A DNA stretch of 64,000 bases from Sphaerolaimus hirsutus. Taxonomy: Eukaryota; Nematoda; Chromadorea; Monhysterida; Sphaerolaimidae. A program made the translations under genes and the position numbers. The stretch's first letter is position 1; each line of letters begins with the position of its first letter. Below are positions 35,479 to 47,893 of this stretch, piece after piece. Under the pieces are notes generated by a model that made no database searches, was not told the DNA's origin, and worked only from the letters and a program-made list of their open reading frames with translations. The stretch spans positions 11,467,206 to 11,531,205 of the forward strand of contig OZ038459.1 of the NCBI GenBank assembly GCA_964036195.1, written 5' to 3'.

Positions 35479-35674
35479 TTATATACTCGGCGGACGTCAC
35501 ACTTAGTATGGAAACCTACCATAACCCATCCGAATAATGGATCAAAAATTATACGGTTTTAAATCATAATATTTCGTTTTTGCTATTGAATAATTAATTA
35601 CGAAGTTTATCACATGATTTTATTCATTAAATTGTGGTAGGATTCTGCACATACTTTGCGGTCCGCCGAGTATA
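35479..35674. mobile_element. TACTCGGCGGA-family element
   Basis: TATACTCGGCGGACGTCACAC and TGCGGTCCGCCGAGTATAC; nearly collinear with the 21.5- and 57.1-kb copies. Confidence 0.78.
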
Positions 35675-35722
35675 CCTATATGGGGTTGTTGGGGGGGGGG
35701 GGGCTACGATGGACCCAGTGGC

Positions 35723-36330
35723 TAGGGTTCAAACGGGATTGACTTTTCGGGATCGGGATCGGGATGGGATTCACTTTTTGAGATTTCGGGATCGGGATCG
35801 GGATCGGGATTGGGGTTTCGGGATCGGGATCGGGATCGGGATTGGTAATTTGAGATTTCGGGATCGGGATCGGGATCGGGATTGGCCGGGATTGGGGTCA
35901 CGGGATCGGGATCGGGATTGGGATAGGCATTTTTCCGGGATCGGGATTGGGTTCTAGGGATATAGATTTTGGCCATTTTTCTGGCATTCACAGTTGTTCA
36001 TAAAGGTCTCAAAACACTGTTGGATGCCAGAAAAGTGGCATAAAATTGATGCTGGGGGTTTGCATCCACTTTTTTGCATGCAAAAACGTCATTATTTTAC
36101 TTTTTATAATTTCCACTAATTTTTCCGGGATCGGGATCCCGGACTTGGGAGTTTCTCGGGATCGGGATCGGGATTTGAAAACTTTCGGGATCGGGATCGG
36201 GATCGGGATTGGTATTTTTGAGATTTCGGGATCGGGATCGGGATTGGGGTTTCGGGATCGGGATCGGGACTGGTAAATCCCGGAATTTCACGGGATCCGG
36301 GATCGGGATCGGGATCCCGTTTGAACCCTA
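35723..36330 (+). mobile_element. hAT-like MITE, GGGATC family, copy 3
   Basis: Perfect 8-bp duplication CCAGTGGC (35715-35722 and 36331-36338). The structure matches copies 2 and 4. Hexamer number differs between copies while the core is nearly unchanged. Confidence 0.9.
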
Positions 36331-36353
36331 CCAGTGGCCAAAAGTATACTTAC

Positions 36354-36712
36354 CGTATTTCCTTGAAATACCCTCAGGGGGATTATTTTTCGGAGTGGAA
36401 ATTTTTAGGGGTATTCGAGGGGGTTTAGTATTTCGCCAGAAATTTTCGTAAATGTCGTAGTTAAGAATTGGCTTTTACATACCCAAAACTGGTAATAAAT
36501 GTCACCAAACGGGGCATATTTCAACATACATACAAACGTAGATAGCCTATACAAACTACTCTATGTAAAGCTGCGATGAGATTTGGCCCAAATAATTAGA
36601 TCATGTACATTGTATACATGATGTACCTCATTCTAGACGGGGGGTAGTTCGAGGGGGAGGGTATTTTTCCTCAGCTCGAAAAGACCTGGGGGTATTTCGA
36701 GGAAATACAGTA
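36354..36712. mobile_element. C/G-rich TA-family element between two GGGATC MITEs
   Basis: CCGTATTTCCTTGAAATACCC and GGTATTTCGAGGAAATACAG are its ends. The interior word TACATTGTATACATGATGTAC matches the copies at 22.8, 39.3 and 40.8 kb. Confidence 0.65.
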
Positions 36713-36837
36713 TTTTCAATTGCGGGCTCGTCCAGCGCGGAATTTATTTAGGTAAAAAAATAGTTTGTGTTTTTTCGCCGTGGGTGCGCAGCGCAACCAT
36801 TAGGTACCTAGTTCCCATTCAAGACGTGTGTATTTAC

Positions 36838-37403
36838 TAGGGTTCAAACGGGATTGACTTTTCGGGATCGGGATCGGGATTCACTTTTTGAGATTTCGGG
36901 ATCGGGATCGGGATTGGGGTTTCGGGATCGGGATTGGTTTTTTGAGATTTCGGGATCGGGATTGGCCGGGATTGGGGTCACGGGATCGGGATCGGGATTG
37001 GGATAGGCATTTTTCCGGGATCGGGATTGGGTTCTAGGGATAGAGATTTTGGCCATTTTTCTGGCATTCACAGTTGTTCATAAAGGTCTCAAAACACTGT
37101 TGGATGCCAGAAAAGTGCATAAAATTGACGCTGGGGGTTTGCATCCACTTTTTTGCATGCAAAAACCTCATTATTTCACTTTTTATAATTTGCACTAATT
37201 TTTCCGGGATCGGGATCCCGGACTTGGGAGTTTCTCGGGATCGGGATCGGGATTTGAAAATTTTCGGGATCGGGATCGGGATTGGTCTTTTTGAGATTTC
37301 GGGATCGGGATCGGGATTGGGGTTTCGGGATCGGGATCGGGACTGGTAAATCCCGGAATTTCACGGGATCCGGGATCGGGATCGGGATCCCGTTTGAACC
37401 CTA
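36838..37403 (+). mobile_element. hAT-like MITE, GGGATC family, copy 4
   Basis: Perfect 8-bp duplication GTATTTAC (36830-36837 and 37404-37411). The core is almost identical to copy 3, only about 500 bp away in the same orientation, which suggests recent activity. Confidence 0.9.
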
Positions 37404-37766
37404 GTATTTACACAACTTTATACTGTACAGAAGTAATTATCTTTTTATCATAAACATCGTGAAGCCAGAGGACGTTATTTTCCACTTGTCAAACTCAAGC
37501 TATGCCCATTTCTTTGGTTGCAGTGCAATCAATCAGTGACCGCATTTTAGTGGCTAGAAAGGTTTCTTGTAACACGCACTAAGGAGTCGTTAAAAGTACC
37601 CAACTTTCTCAGTCGTATGTGTAAATACTGGTTTTTAACCCATGTGCAAGTATTTTGTGGGTATTGCATGGATTCTGAGTGTCAAATTGGGTAGAAATTT
37701 TTAAAGTTCTACCAATTTGCTAGTTTCAATTTGGTAATTGCTTCTGTAGGCACTGCCATATTTAAT

Positions 37767-37996
37767 ACCGTATTTCTTCTAACAGAACGGCATACCTCCA
37801 ATAGAACGGGAGGTTGTGGCACGTTTTTGCGCTCACGAAAACAATAGAACGGCATCACCAATATTACAGCAGGTAGAAATTATGTTGGGAATGTGCCAAA
37901 ACAGAAAAAAATGGATGGCGAGAATGTTCAAACATTCAAATAGATATAGAATTTCAAAATAATAGAATAGCGCCATCCTATTAGAAGAAATACGGT
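37767..37996. mobile_element. Element with CCGTATTTCTTCTAATAGAACGG ends
   Basis: CCGTATTTCTTCTAACAGAAC and the inverse ATTAGAAGAAATACGG bound 230 bp with repeated AATAGAACGGCAT words. A shorter copy is at 57531-57650. Confidence 0.65.
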
Positions 37997-39162
37997 AACT
38001 GTTGGTAACAGAAATACGGTTACGGCACATTTTTCTTCAAAGATAGTGCATAGTGCATTTATATGTGCCTGCATTCTAAGAAAAAAATACATGTGAAGAT
38101 ATGTATTACCTAAATAGGTATGTATGCTTACACAGTCACTTTTTGTGGTTTGTGTGCATGCCCTGAATTTTCTGAAATACTCTGAAGTACCCAGTACTCA
38201 CGGGTACTGTACTGTACGGTACGCCTACAAACGAGTACTGGTAAACAAACAAAAGTGTTGGACCCATGCGTATTTTTGGTGTACGCAGTTTTATGCATAT
38301 TGTAGATATAAACGTAAATACACCCTATCAAATCTTATTGACAACAGAAATTTCCGAACCTGATAAATCTATCTTAACCACATTTCAGTTTCCTGGAGTT
38401 TAGCAACCGTAACGAGTTTTATGAAGATTAAAAAACCAATTGTGGTAAACTTAATGTGCTCAAAACTGATTTACCACTCTTGCCAACTAGTGTGCGTAGG
38501 CACATTGGCATTTTTAATCTCAGCTCACTCTGGTTGCGTAATTTGAAAGCTTCATTGAAGCATTCTGCCTTCGTTTGAAGCACAATTTGCGTTCATTAAG
38601 ACCGGCCGTTTCGTACACGAGTAGTGTTTGAGAGGTGATAAACGGCGTCAGTGCGTGTTCTGTACTCTATATATTATGCATGCACTATATTGTGCTTACA
38701 CGTTGCGTCAGGATTTAGTTGGTCCTGTCGTTAGAGTGTGGTCATCCTAACATATTGTGGAATCTCACATGCCGCAATGTGACTCTAACATATTGTGTAA
38801 TTTCACATGCCCGAATGTGAATTACACATGCCAAAAAGTGAATCTCACATGCGCAGCCCATGCACATGCCATCTCAAGGCATGTGCCATGCATCATTTTG
38901 TCATGATTTTGTATCATCATATTGTAGTATTGCGAATTGGACCGCAGGCGGTGGCATAACATCCGTTTGCATTGAATTTGGGCCACCGCCGAACTAGACA
39001 ACACCAGCTCCGTGGTGCTAAGAAGGTACTCTATCGAGTAGAGCATTTTTCATACAGATAAATATATCAACATTAAAATTAGTAAAGTGATGCAGCTGGA
39101 CAAAATCCAGTGGGACATTGGCAAAAAAACAGACCTCTGCAGAAGATTTTTTTTACATACCG

Positions 39163-39533
39163 ATTTACCTCGAATTATCCCCCCTTGAATACCCCCATCG
39201 AATTAACCCACTCAAAATGAGCTGGGGAAATAATAACACCCCCCCCCCCCCGAAATATCCCCCTCCGGAATGATGTACATCATGTATGCAATGTAGCTAG
39301 CTACACATAGACTAGTTTTTATGTCCAAATATATCCGTTTGGATGCATTTATTACCGGTTTTGAGTACGCAAATGCCTACTATTTATTACGATCCTTACG
39401 AAAATTTATCACGAAATAATAACCCCCCTAGAATAAGCCCCCCCCCCTCGAACAAGCCCCCTCGAATTAAACCTCTCTGAAATTTTGCTGGCGAAATGAT
39501 AAACCCCCATGGGGGTATTTCGAGGTAATACGG
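39163..39533. mobile_element. C/G-rich TA-family element
   Basis: CCGATTTACCTCGAATTATC at the left and GGTATTTCGAGGTAATACGG at the right; the same internal ATGTACATCATGTATGC word as the 36.4-kb copy. Confidence 0.65.
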
Positions 39534-40078
39534 CAAATAAACACAGGAAAACATTCAACAAACATTCATTTACCTGTGTCATCGAATCGGTGCACAAACA
39601 ACTGCACAATATAGGTTTCCAATCGGTTTCCATGCCCTAAAATAAACATGGCAGGCTTTTTGTGCTCTATTCTGTGTCAATTAGCTACTGTTGTATGTTG
39701 TTGTTGTTGTTGTGTGCCTTGTTCATTTCCAGGTTTATCTCGTCACATCTGGTTAAATCTGGTTAAATTTGAGACATGCCTACAAAATTGTCCTCAAGGT
39801 TTTCGACGATTTTGGATTTTTATGTTAATTCGAGTTGTTTGGACTTTTATTTCATCACTAAAAACACGAAAAATCCTTCCTTTTTTAGAAAAATTTGAAC
39901 TCGTAATTCAGAAACTTCGAATTTAAAGCAAGACTGGTGAAAAAGCATGAAAAAATGCGGAGACAATTCAACTTCTGTTTCACATGGATCTGTCAATATG
40001 CGCAAAAAATGTGCAAATAAAGCGGCAACAGTTTGGAGGGCCGCAAAACATACAAATGCATTCAAGATTGCCCAGAAC

Positions 40079-40376
40079 CAGGGGTCTCCTAGGGGGGGGG
40101 GGGCTTCCCCCCTAATCCGCCAGCTTTCGCTTATACACATCTTTATATACCTATTTTTTGCCGTTTTTTGCCTGTTTTAACTACTTTTAACCTGTTTTTA
40201 GCGATTTTTTTCCTTTCTGCCTTCTATGCATTGAAAAAGCCTATATATTTTGCCCCAGTGTGCCCCGCCCCATGCCCCCCCAGCCCCCCAGAAAATTTAT
40301 CCTCTATTTATCTCTCCGGAGGAGCGATTTGCTACCTGTCCAGCCCCCGCGAGGGCCAAAATCTTGGAGACCCCTG
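40079..40376. mobile_element. hAT-like MITE, CAGGGGTCTCC family, intergenic
   Basis: Same ends as the 13.6-kb copy. The flanking octamers agree at 6 of 8 positions. This copy is shorter and lacks most CTAT words at its left end. Confidence 0.7.
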
Positions 40377-40631
40377 ACCAGAAAAATTTAAAAAAGCAAT
40401 AATCTAGTGCAAAAAAAATTTGAAAATTCAAAAACTATTGTCAGTAATAATGGAAATCCGAAAAGTCATTTTTAGCAAGAACAGCTTTGCAATTTTAGCG
40501 CGTTTTTCCATTGGAACGGCCATTGTTGCTCATTGTATGTAAATTTGGGAGGATAATATCCTCTGCAGTTCTCTCGTTACACTCGCGTTATCACCAGAGT
40601 TGTTAAAAGTACAGAATTTTTTTTAAAAGTA

Positions 40632-41953
40632 CCGTATTTCCTCGAAATACCCCCCCTTGAATAATCCCCCCCCCGCCCTCGAAATACCCCCAGGTGTTTT
40701 CGAGTTGGTGAAAAAATAACCCCACGTCCCTCGAATTACCCCCGTCTGGAATAAGGTACATCATGTATACGATGTACATGGTCCGGCTGAAAAGTCCCCG
40801 GGCAGTGCTCGCCATTCGCGCTAGGGGTAAGCTACGGTCATAACATTTTGACAGGTTAGGATATCGGGTGTTTTGAGTTTTCACCCAAAATTTCACCCCT
40901 CTAGCTCCACCCACTGCGGAACTGGTGTGGGGGTTACAATTTCGGTCATTTTGTACTGATGTACAAATGGTGCTCTAGCTCAACGCTGCTTTAAGTTGTG
41001 ATCATGAAACTTTGGTTAGTGTGAGCCACCAGTGTTGGTAATGTGCTGATTATATTCAACACTTTTACCAACATCATTGCTTTTATGGTAAAATTAATAT
41101 GCAGTACAGGGTGATGTGCAAGACACGTGGGAACTGTGATGGATGTTTTTGGTGATAATCTGAGACCATGTTGTATTGCAGTGATTTTAATGTTGTTTTG
41201 AAATGTGCAGTAAATGAGTTATGTGTTTAAAATTTCCCTATGTTTCATTACTAATCTGTAGTGGACACATTACCTGTGTTCAACAGCAGTGTGCATGCAA
41301 AATGCATCCTGTATTAACCACTTTTTGAGAAGGAGAGGCAGAATGATGAATTGGGTAGTGAGAGTAGTGATGGTAATGACAATATGAACTAGGCTTATGA
41401 TATCATAGGTAATGTTGGTTAGTGCTGGCACATTGTCAACACTGGTGGCTTACACTAGCCAAAGCTTCATGATCACAACTTAAAGCAGGATTGAGCTAGA
41501 GCACCATTTGTACATCAGTACAAAATGACCGCAATTGTAACCCCCACAGTTTCGCAGTGGGTGTAGCTAGAGGGGTGAAATTTTAGGGGAAAACTCAAAA
41601 CACCTTATATATTAACGTGTCAAAATTTTATGACCGTAGCTTACCCCTAGCGCGAATGGCGACTGCCCGGGGACTTTTCAGCCGGACCATGTACATGATG
41701 TAATAAGGGACAATTTGCAACGCATAGTCTAGTTTGTGTATCGATACACGTGCATACGTCCAAGTACAACCTCTTTCGCTGCAGTTATCACCAGTTTGGG
41801 GTATGAAATAGCCTATTCTTTACTACGACCTTTGCGAAAATTTCTGGCGAAATAATAAACCCCCCCTCGAATAAGCCCCCCCCCCTCGAAATACCCCCCT
41901 CAAAATTTTCACTCTGAAAAAAAAAACCCTGGCGGTATTTCGAGGAAATACGG
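40632..41953. mobile_element. CCGTATTTCCTCGAAATACCCC element, middle layer of the nest
   Basis: Inverted ends CCGTATTTCCTCGAAATAC are bounded by TA on both sides (40630-40631, 41954-41955), as in Tc1/mariner-type insertions. It is C-rich on one side and G-rich on the other, and is split by the mariner-like foldback at 40777-41691. Confidence 0.75.
40777..41691. mobile_element. mariner-like non-autonomous foldback element, innermost layer
   Basis: The terminus CATGGTCCGGCTGAAAAGTC is repeated inverted at the other end, with TA duplications (40775-40776, 41692-41693). The words GGCTGAAAAGTCCCCGG recall mariner termini. The inverted arms extend about 300 bp each and surround an AT-rich centre with no transposase ORF. 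Confidence 0.82.
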
Positions 41954-42462
41954 TATACGTAAACGTAAAGTATTTATTTTTTACTAACCCCCTGAGTACA
42001 GAAAACGTAAAGTAAATTTTTTACTTTTACTTGTGAGTAAACGTACTTTCCCTTCAGAATACATAAACGTGAGTACTTTTGAGAAATTTCTCCAAAATTT
42101 TCGCTCAAAATCACTCATTTTCATAACTTTTTGCCTATTTTATGCAAGTTTTGACTATATATTTGGTTTTACACCCATTTTCGACCAGTTTCCCATATTA
42201 TTAGCATATTTTCTCCCTTGTTTCCTTCTACGCCTTTAAAAATCTATATAAAGATAATCCAAAATACGTTTTCTGTACTTGAGTACTTTCAAAAAGTACA
42301 CGTAAAAGCGAGTACCGGGACTTTTTTCGGAGGAAAATTAAACGTATTTACTCTGTACTCGAGTATACGTATTTATCGAGTAAAAGTAAATACGTTTTAA
42401 CAACTATGGTAATCACCATATTCCAGTCATCGAAGAAGAGTGCAAATTGTTATAATATACCG

Positions 42463-42722
42463 TATATCCTTGAATAAAACCCCAGGGGAGTTATTATTTC
42501 GTCAGAAGTTTTGAGAGGGAAGTTAATCAAAAAGTTATTCATTCAGGTATATAACAGTTCAACACCAACAAAAACTAGGCAGTCATTCCAAAATTAATGT
42601 TCATCGGCATCCAAATTATTCAAATACACATTGTGGATACCTACACATATCAAATACTCAGAGGAGGGTTATTCAAGGTGAAAAGTTATTTTTCAACAGG
42701 GTGTCTTATTCAAGGATATACG
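42463..42722. repeat. Inverted element with CCGTATATCCTTGAATAA ends
   Basis: Complete terminal inverted repeats about 18 bp long flank an AT-rich centre. It appears related to the CCGTATTTCC family by its ACCGTAT terminus. Confidence 0.6.
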
Positions 42723-44017
42723 GTACATGCACCTGCTCCAGAAATGATCTATTTACACCTTAAATACCTCTTATTATTCGCTTATTTTCTGAGTTAATGC
42801 GTGCATAGTTTTAGCCTCTCGGAAATTAGGCACTTTAGCTTAGCCTGGCTTGGAAGGTTGAATGCTTTTCGACAAAATCAATCATACGCAATGAGACACT
42901 GGCAGTTGTTAAAGGTGCCTTATCATAGTCCGCTGCTCTGGGCTGCAGAGAGACATTTTTCTGACGCAAAAGCAAACTTGAAAATTGGTGGCAGTTCTGC
43001 GGGGGGTGCCTTTAACTGCGAAAATAATGCGACCCAGCAGATGCAAGCCTCTGTCGCGCCAATTGGCTCAACTTTCGGGCAATTTTCTGCGAATTTTTTA
43101 AAGAAACGTGCGCGTAAATACGGTTCCACGTTCTCGACTTTTTTCCTCTGAAAGCTCAAAAATTTACCGCAAAAAAGATGCGCAATGTGATGATGAATAT
43201 TTCATAGATGTTTGATCAAATCCCGCGCAAATGCTCCAGTGAGCCCTGTCTGAAAGGTATCGAATTCCCGCGTGTTTCCTTTGCTAAACCGGTGCTAGAG
43301 CATCACGTTTCGTTGCCCACGGCGGCTGAATGGCTCAGAATGTATGCATTACAGTATTTTAAATACCCAACTATTACATTCATGTTGCCACCGTTAATTA
43401 GTTTTTGCAGACGGTCGTTTTTAATTGGTGTTAATGTGCATGAAATGCAGCAACGGCGTTGCGCGGTGTATCCACGCGAATAAATGTTGTTCTGTTTTTC
43501 ATTAAAAACAGCTCCCTGATATCGTATTTAGTGATTGGATTTACCTAAAAACATAACATCCAGAAGGGTGTGGGAAGTTTCTGTTGTGCCACTTGCTGAA
43601 TGCACTTTTAAGAAACTCGCCCTCGGCACACTTAGGAAATGAGGCAAGTGCAGATACACATTTACTACCAACTAAATAGTGCTGAAAAGACGCCAAAATG
43701 CTTGCACTGACGCCATTCCTTACTTTTCAAAGCGCCAATCTTGAAAAAACCAGCGAGCTACGTTTCAAACCTTGACCACACGCTGAACTCGATTGAACGG
43801 TTAAACTGAACTTCGAGAAGAAATTGTCGTCCACTGGATCTGCAAAATGTCATTTAGTTTATCACTGACGCTTTCGATAAAAGTATTTACAGTCGACCCT
43901 GCAGTTAAGTGGTGATGTTTTTGAAAGGAATGCGTGACTTCTTTCATAAAATACCCGTATTGATATTGACAAAACAATGTCATATTCAACTACTAGCCGT
44001 GTCCATTGCGCCATTAA

Positions 44018-44175
44018 TTAGGGCACAACTAGGGCGTCAACTTTCCGTTTCCATTTTCCAAAGAAACCATTTTTACTTTCCGTTTTCTGGCAAGCGGCAT
44101 TTTTTACCCTTCCTTTTTCCGGCAGTTGAACATATTTTACATTTCCGTTTTCCGTAAAAACCTTTTTGACACCCT
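44018..44175. mobile_element. Short TTTCCG-word MITE
   Basis: TAGGGCGTCAACTTTCCG and TTTTTGACACCCTA bound a 158-bp copy with the same internal words as the 34-kb element. The flanking octamers agree at 6 of 8 positions. Confidence 0.65.
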
Positions 44176-44226
44176 ACGCGCAACAGCCGGTGGCTTTGCA
44201 TCGCTACGTACTCCAACACTTGCTAA

Positions 44227-45667
44227 TAGGGCTCGAACTCGACTCGACTCGACTCGTGACTAGAGCGTAAAATTGGGTGCCGACTCGACTCGACTGAATC
44301 GACCGGAAAAATATGGCACGACTCCAGACTCGAGGTTTTTGCATGACTCGACTCGAAATTTTGACAAATTGTATCATGCCCAAAATACCAATTTTTTTAT
44401 GCATTTTTGCGGCTTTATTTGTGGCAACATCAAGAAAGTGTACAGTGTTACAAAGGTTATATTTTTGCTTTATCTTGATGTTAAAATTAACTGTTGGCAT
44501 TGAAGTGTGTGTGAAAACATTGGTAGAGAAACCAGTATTTAAAATTTCTGCAAGGATTATACCAAAATGTAACGCATCTGACTCGACTCGAGTCTCGAGA
44601 TTTTTGCCAAGACTCAACTCGACTTTTCACTGACTTGCCCAACTCGACTCGCCGACTCGACCGGAAAAATTTGGTGGCTGTGACTAGTGATGTTAAAGGC
44701 ACCGGGAAAAATGGCACCGCACCGCACCGGCACCTTTGCCAACGCATGAAAAGGGCACCTGGCACCCTGGGGCACCGGCCAGAAAATGGCACCGCACCGC
44801 ACCGGCACCGGTGCCTTTTGGAAAAAATGGCACCGGCACCGAAGGGCACCGGCGGGTTGCCGGTGCTAGCACCGAAAGGCACCGCACCGGGCTGGAATTT
44901 CTGAAGTAAATATCGGCAGTTTCTCAGTGGTCTCACATTTGGCAGTGCATATTTCCATGAATTTTCAACCGATTTTGATGGTTGAGCACTTAAAATGATC
45001 AGAATGATGTGGCAATCACTTTTATGAAGCAATTACAATGATTACAAATAAAAGATAAAATATTTAATTCATTACAATGTCCATAGCCACTATTGTCTAC
45101 TGATCAGAGTCGTTGCTGTACAGAGAATGGAACTATCTCTGTCATATACTGACAACAAATTTTGAACAAAAAAGTAAGATAAATATACAATATAAAAATG
45201 ATTTAAAATTCAACAAAATTTTAGATTCGCTCATCAGATCACGTATCGGGTATAATGGATTTCACAGTAGGTATTTTTATTTGATAGGGAGGTTTACAAA
45301 ATAGGAAAAAACGGTTGGGTAAATATATCGCTGTTTTTTGAAATATGAATAAGCACATACTATGGACAAAATTGCACAGCACATGAAGCCTTGGCCGGTG
45401 CCTTTCCCGGTGCCTTTTACTTTGCCCTGGTGCTAGCACCTTTGGCACCGGCCAAAAAATGGCACCGCACCGCACCGGCACCGGTGCTATTCTGAAAAAA
45501 ATGGCACCGGCACCGGCATGGCACCCCAGAAGATTGCAATGGCACCGCACCAGCACCGGTGCTGGTGCCCTTCGGTGCCCAGCACCGGGGCACCGGTGCC
45601 CCGGTGCCTTTACATCACTAGCTGTGACTGGAACTCGAGTTTCCAAAAAATCGAGTTTCGAGCCCTA
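44227..45667. mobile_element. hAT-like MITE, ACTCG family, interrupted by a nested GGCACC element
   Basis: The ends TAGGGCTCGA and TCGAGCCCTA are flanked by CTTGCTAA (44219-44226) and CTAGCTAA (45668-45675). The arms consist of ACTCG/CGAGT pentamers around an AT-rich core. A second element (44685-45620) is inserted in its right arm. Confidence 0.8.
44685..45620. mobile_element. hAT-like MITE, GGCACC family, nested in the ACTCG element
   Basis: Termini TAGTGATGTTAAAGGCACC and the matching inverse lie inside a perfect 8-bp duplication GCTGTGAC (44677-44684 and 45621-45628). The arms (44690-44895, 45395-45615) are nearly pure GGCACC/GGTGCC words; the 500-bp centre is AT-rich and non-repetitive. 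Confidence 0.88.
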
Positions 45668-46377
45668 CTAGCTAAACCCGACGCGACTCGTTCACATGAG
45701 TGCAAGTTTTCGCTAATGCATTGTTTTCCTTTTGTAGTTATATTTAGACCGTTAAGCTGCAATTACGTACAGCTGGCCGTAAAATTTCGCTGCAAAGTTA
45801 ATTACATAGGAGTGGATGATCATACAGGTATTGACTTGTCATGACGACGAATTAATCCATCTCTTAATCGTGTCCAAAACTCTGCGTGAACGGTCAACTT
45901 TTTCTGGAGACATGGATTTTTCAATCATTTTACGTCGAAATTTCAAACCGTTTAAAATAAAATTTAGACGTTAACTCATTGGAAATTCAATATCTCTCGA
46001 AATGGTGGGGTGTACGCATGTTGAGTTTTGGACACGATTAAGAAATAGATTTAGTACTTCGTCCATGAAAAGTTGGAAACCTGTATACTCGGCGGACATG
46101 ATACTCTGCCATCGCACTCATTTCTGTCTCACGTTGGAACCGTGCCAATAATGACGAAGCATCTGATTTTTGTTCAGAAGATGAAAAAATCATTGTTGTA
46201 AATAAGTTAACGTATATCGTTATAACATAGATGACTTTTTCAACTTTTTATGAAAATCGCATGGGTAAAAAAAGTTGGCGCGCTTCCAGCGGGAACCACG
46301 CGTGCAGGGTGTAAAGTGACTGGAGTATATCATCATCCACATGTTTATCAATTTCGCGGTGAGATGCATTCTTGTTG

Positions 46378-46893
46378 TTAAAACGTATTTACGTTTACTC
46401 GATAAGTACGTATACTCGCGTACTGCGTAAATACGTTTACGTTTCCTCCTGCAAAAAATACCAGTACTCACATACTCGCGTACTTTTTGAAAGTACGCGA
46501 GTACAGAAAATGTATTTTAAGGGGACAGAAGATGTCATTTTGCCAGACAGAAAGTGGCAAGCATAAGACATTTTCCTAAGAAATACTTTTCAGGAGAGAA
46601 AAACACATCTTTGGTGATTTTCAAAGTAAAAATTGAAATAACACCAATTTTATGTTATTTTGGTTAGAAAAATACCCAATTTTACGTTTTCAGTGAAAAA
46701 AATACCCATTTTTACGTTTTCCTTGGAAAAATACTCATTATTGTTTTCTCTGGTGAAAATTATTTTACTCACATTTTACGCAGTGTAAAAGTGAAAATAA
46801 AACACTTTACGTTTTCTGTACTCATGTGTGAGTAAAATAAAAATACTTTACGTTTACTTTTAAAAAAAGTTCAGTACTTTGTGCAACTCTGGT
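46378..46893. repeat. TTGTTAAAACGTA-family element
   Basis: GTTGTTAAAACGTATTTACG at the left and TACTTTGTGCAACTCTGG at the right bound about 500 bp of ACGTAAAC, GTACTCGAG and GTAAAAT words. A target duplication is not clear. Confidence 0.6.
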
Positions 46894-47271
46894 AAAATGT
46901 TCCCTTGAATTTCACGCCGGGCTGTAATAACAGCTTTAATGAGGTGCACCTAGCTATCGAACTGGCACACTAAAAAATACATGATTCGATCCAGTAGTTT
47001 TTTTAGATTTCGTTCTGGAATCTCTCGCGACAGACGGTGCGAACGCTTCCAGAATTTCCATATGTTGTTGGAAAATGAAACCATTTATAACCTGGTAGAA
47101 AATATCAACTGTTCTATTTACAAGCGAAAATACAATTTGCGAGGACAGGTAAGACGCAACTGCAAACGCATGCAAATTCCAAATCCATTTCTGGCTTCAT
47201 TGAAATTAGAGGCTCGCCTAATAACATGTACTTACAGGCGAACCATCCTAAGCTGTCCTAGGCGCAAGGAC

Positions 47272-47538
47272 ACATATACTCGACGGACCGCAAAGTATGC
47301 GCCCAAAAATACTTATGCCTTAGTCGATAACGCGCTTGCTGGATACTTATGTACCTCGTCACTTTCACAAAAAAGTTTTAAACGAAAAAGGCGGAATCGC
47401 GTAGAAGCGGTGAATATTCTTTCCTGAAACGTTTTTTTTTATATTTGGTGCTGTAACAATTTTTAATATATTACCAATGACGTCATGATGGAGTGTTTCC
47501 TTCAGAAAAATGCATAGCATGCGGTCCGCCGAGTATAC
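47272..47538. mobile_element. TACTCGACGGA-family element (second subfamily)
   Basis: TATACTCGACGGACCGCAAAG and GCATGCGGTCCGCCGAGTATAC are the ends; the body holds TGACGTCATGATGGAGTGTTTCC, shared with the 24.1-kb copy in inverse. Confidence 0.68.
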
Positions 47539-47893
47539 ACGCAGTGCTAACTAATAACGAGCATGAAGTGCAAACAAAAGCTGTAGGAATTTGCATCTGC
47601 CAGCGCGCTGTGCTCATAAAATGGAGATGTGATGTGATGAGGACCATTGCAATTTCAGCTTCACTGCATTGTGATTATTTTTATTGCGATGCTGGGAAAG
47701 TGTTGCGATTACAATTGCACAACAATGTCCGCGTTCCATTGCGCAAAAACATGATTCTGTTGTTGAGTGTTTTTGCTTAGTCACCCGCTAGCTTGCACTG
47801 ATTGTTTATGTAGATACCTACCTGTTCAATCACGCAAATTTTCGAGTGTTTTTGAAAGTACCTACACCCTCCCTATTAATCATGCTTAAAAAC

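Larger units (their letters stand above)
40596..42409. mobile_element. hAT-like MITE, TTGTTAAAAGTAC family, outer layer of a triple nest
   Basis: Ends AGAGTTGTTAAAAGTAC and TACGTTTTAACAACTATGG lie between TTATCACC (40588-40595) and TAATCACC (42410-42417). Its own sequence is the flanks plus 41956-42409, made of GTAC/ACGTAAA words. The rest is an inserted TA-duplicating element. Confidence 0.75.

Noticed and set aside
42801-43483. Two plus-strand ORFs of 116 and 91 codons in the gene-poor block
   Set aside because: There is no recognisable domain and no compatible splice partners, and the length is within chance for this composition. I kept them only as unexplained sequence.
44222-44680. ACTCG-rich tract considered as a plain microsatellite
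   Set aside because: Matching inverted ends (TAGGGCTCGA/TCGAGCCCTA) and near-identical flanking octamers show it is a discrete transposon.
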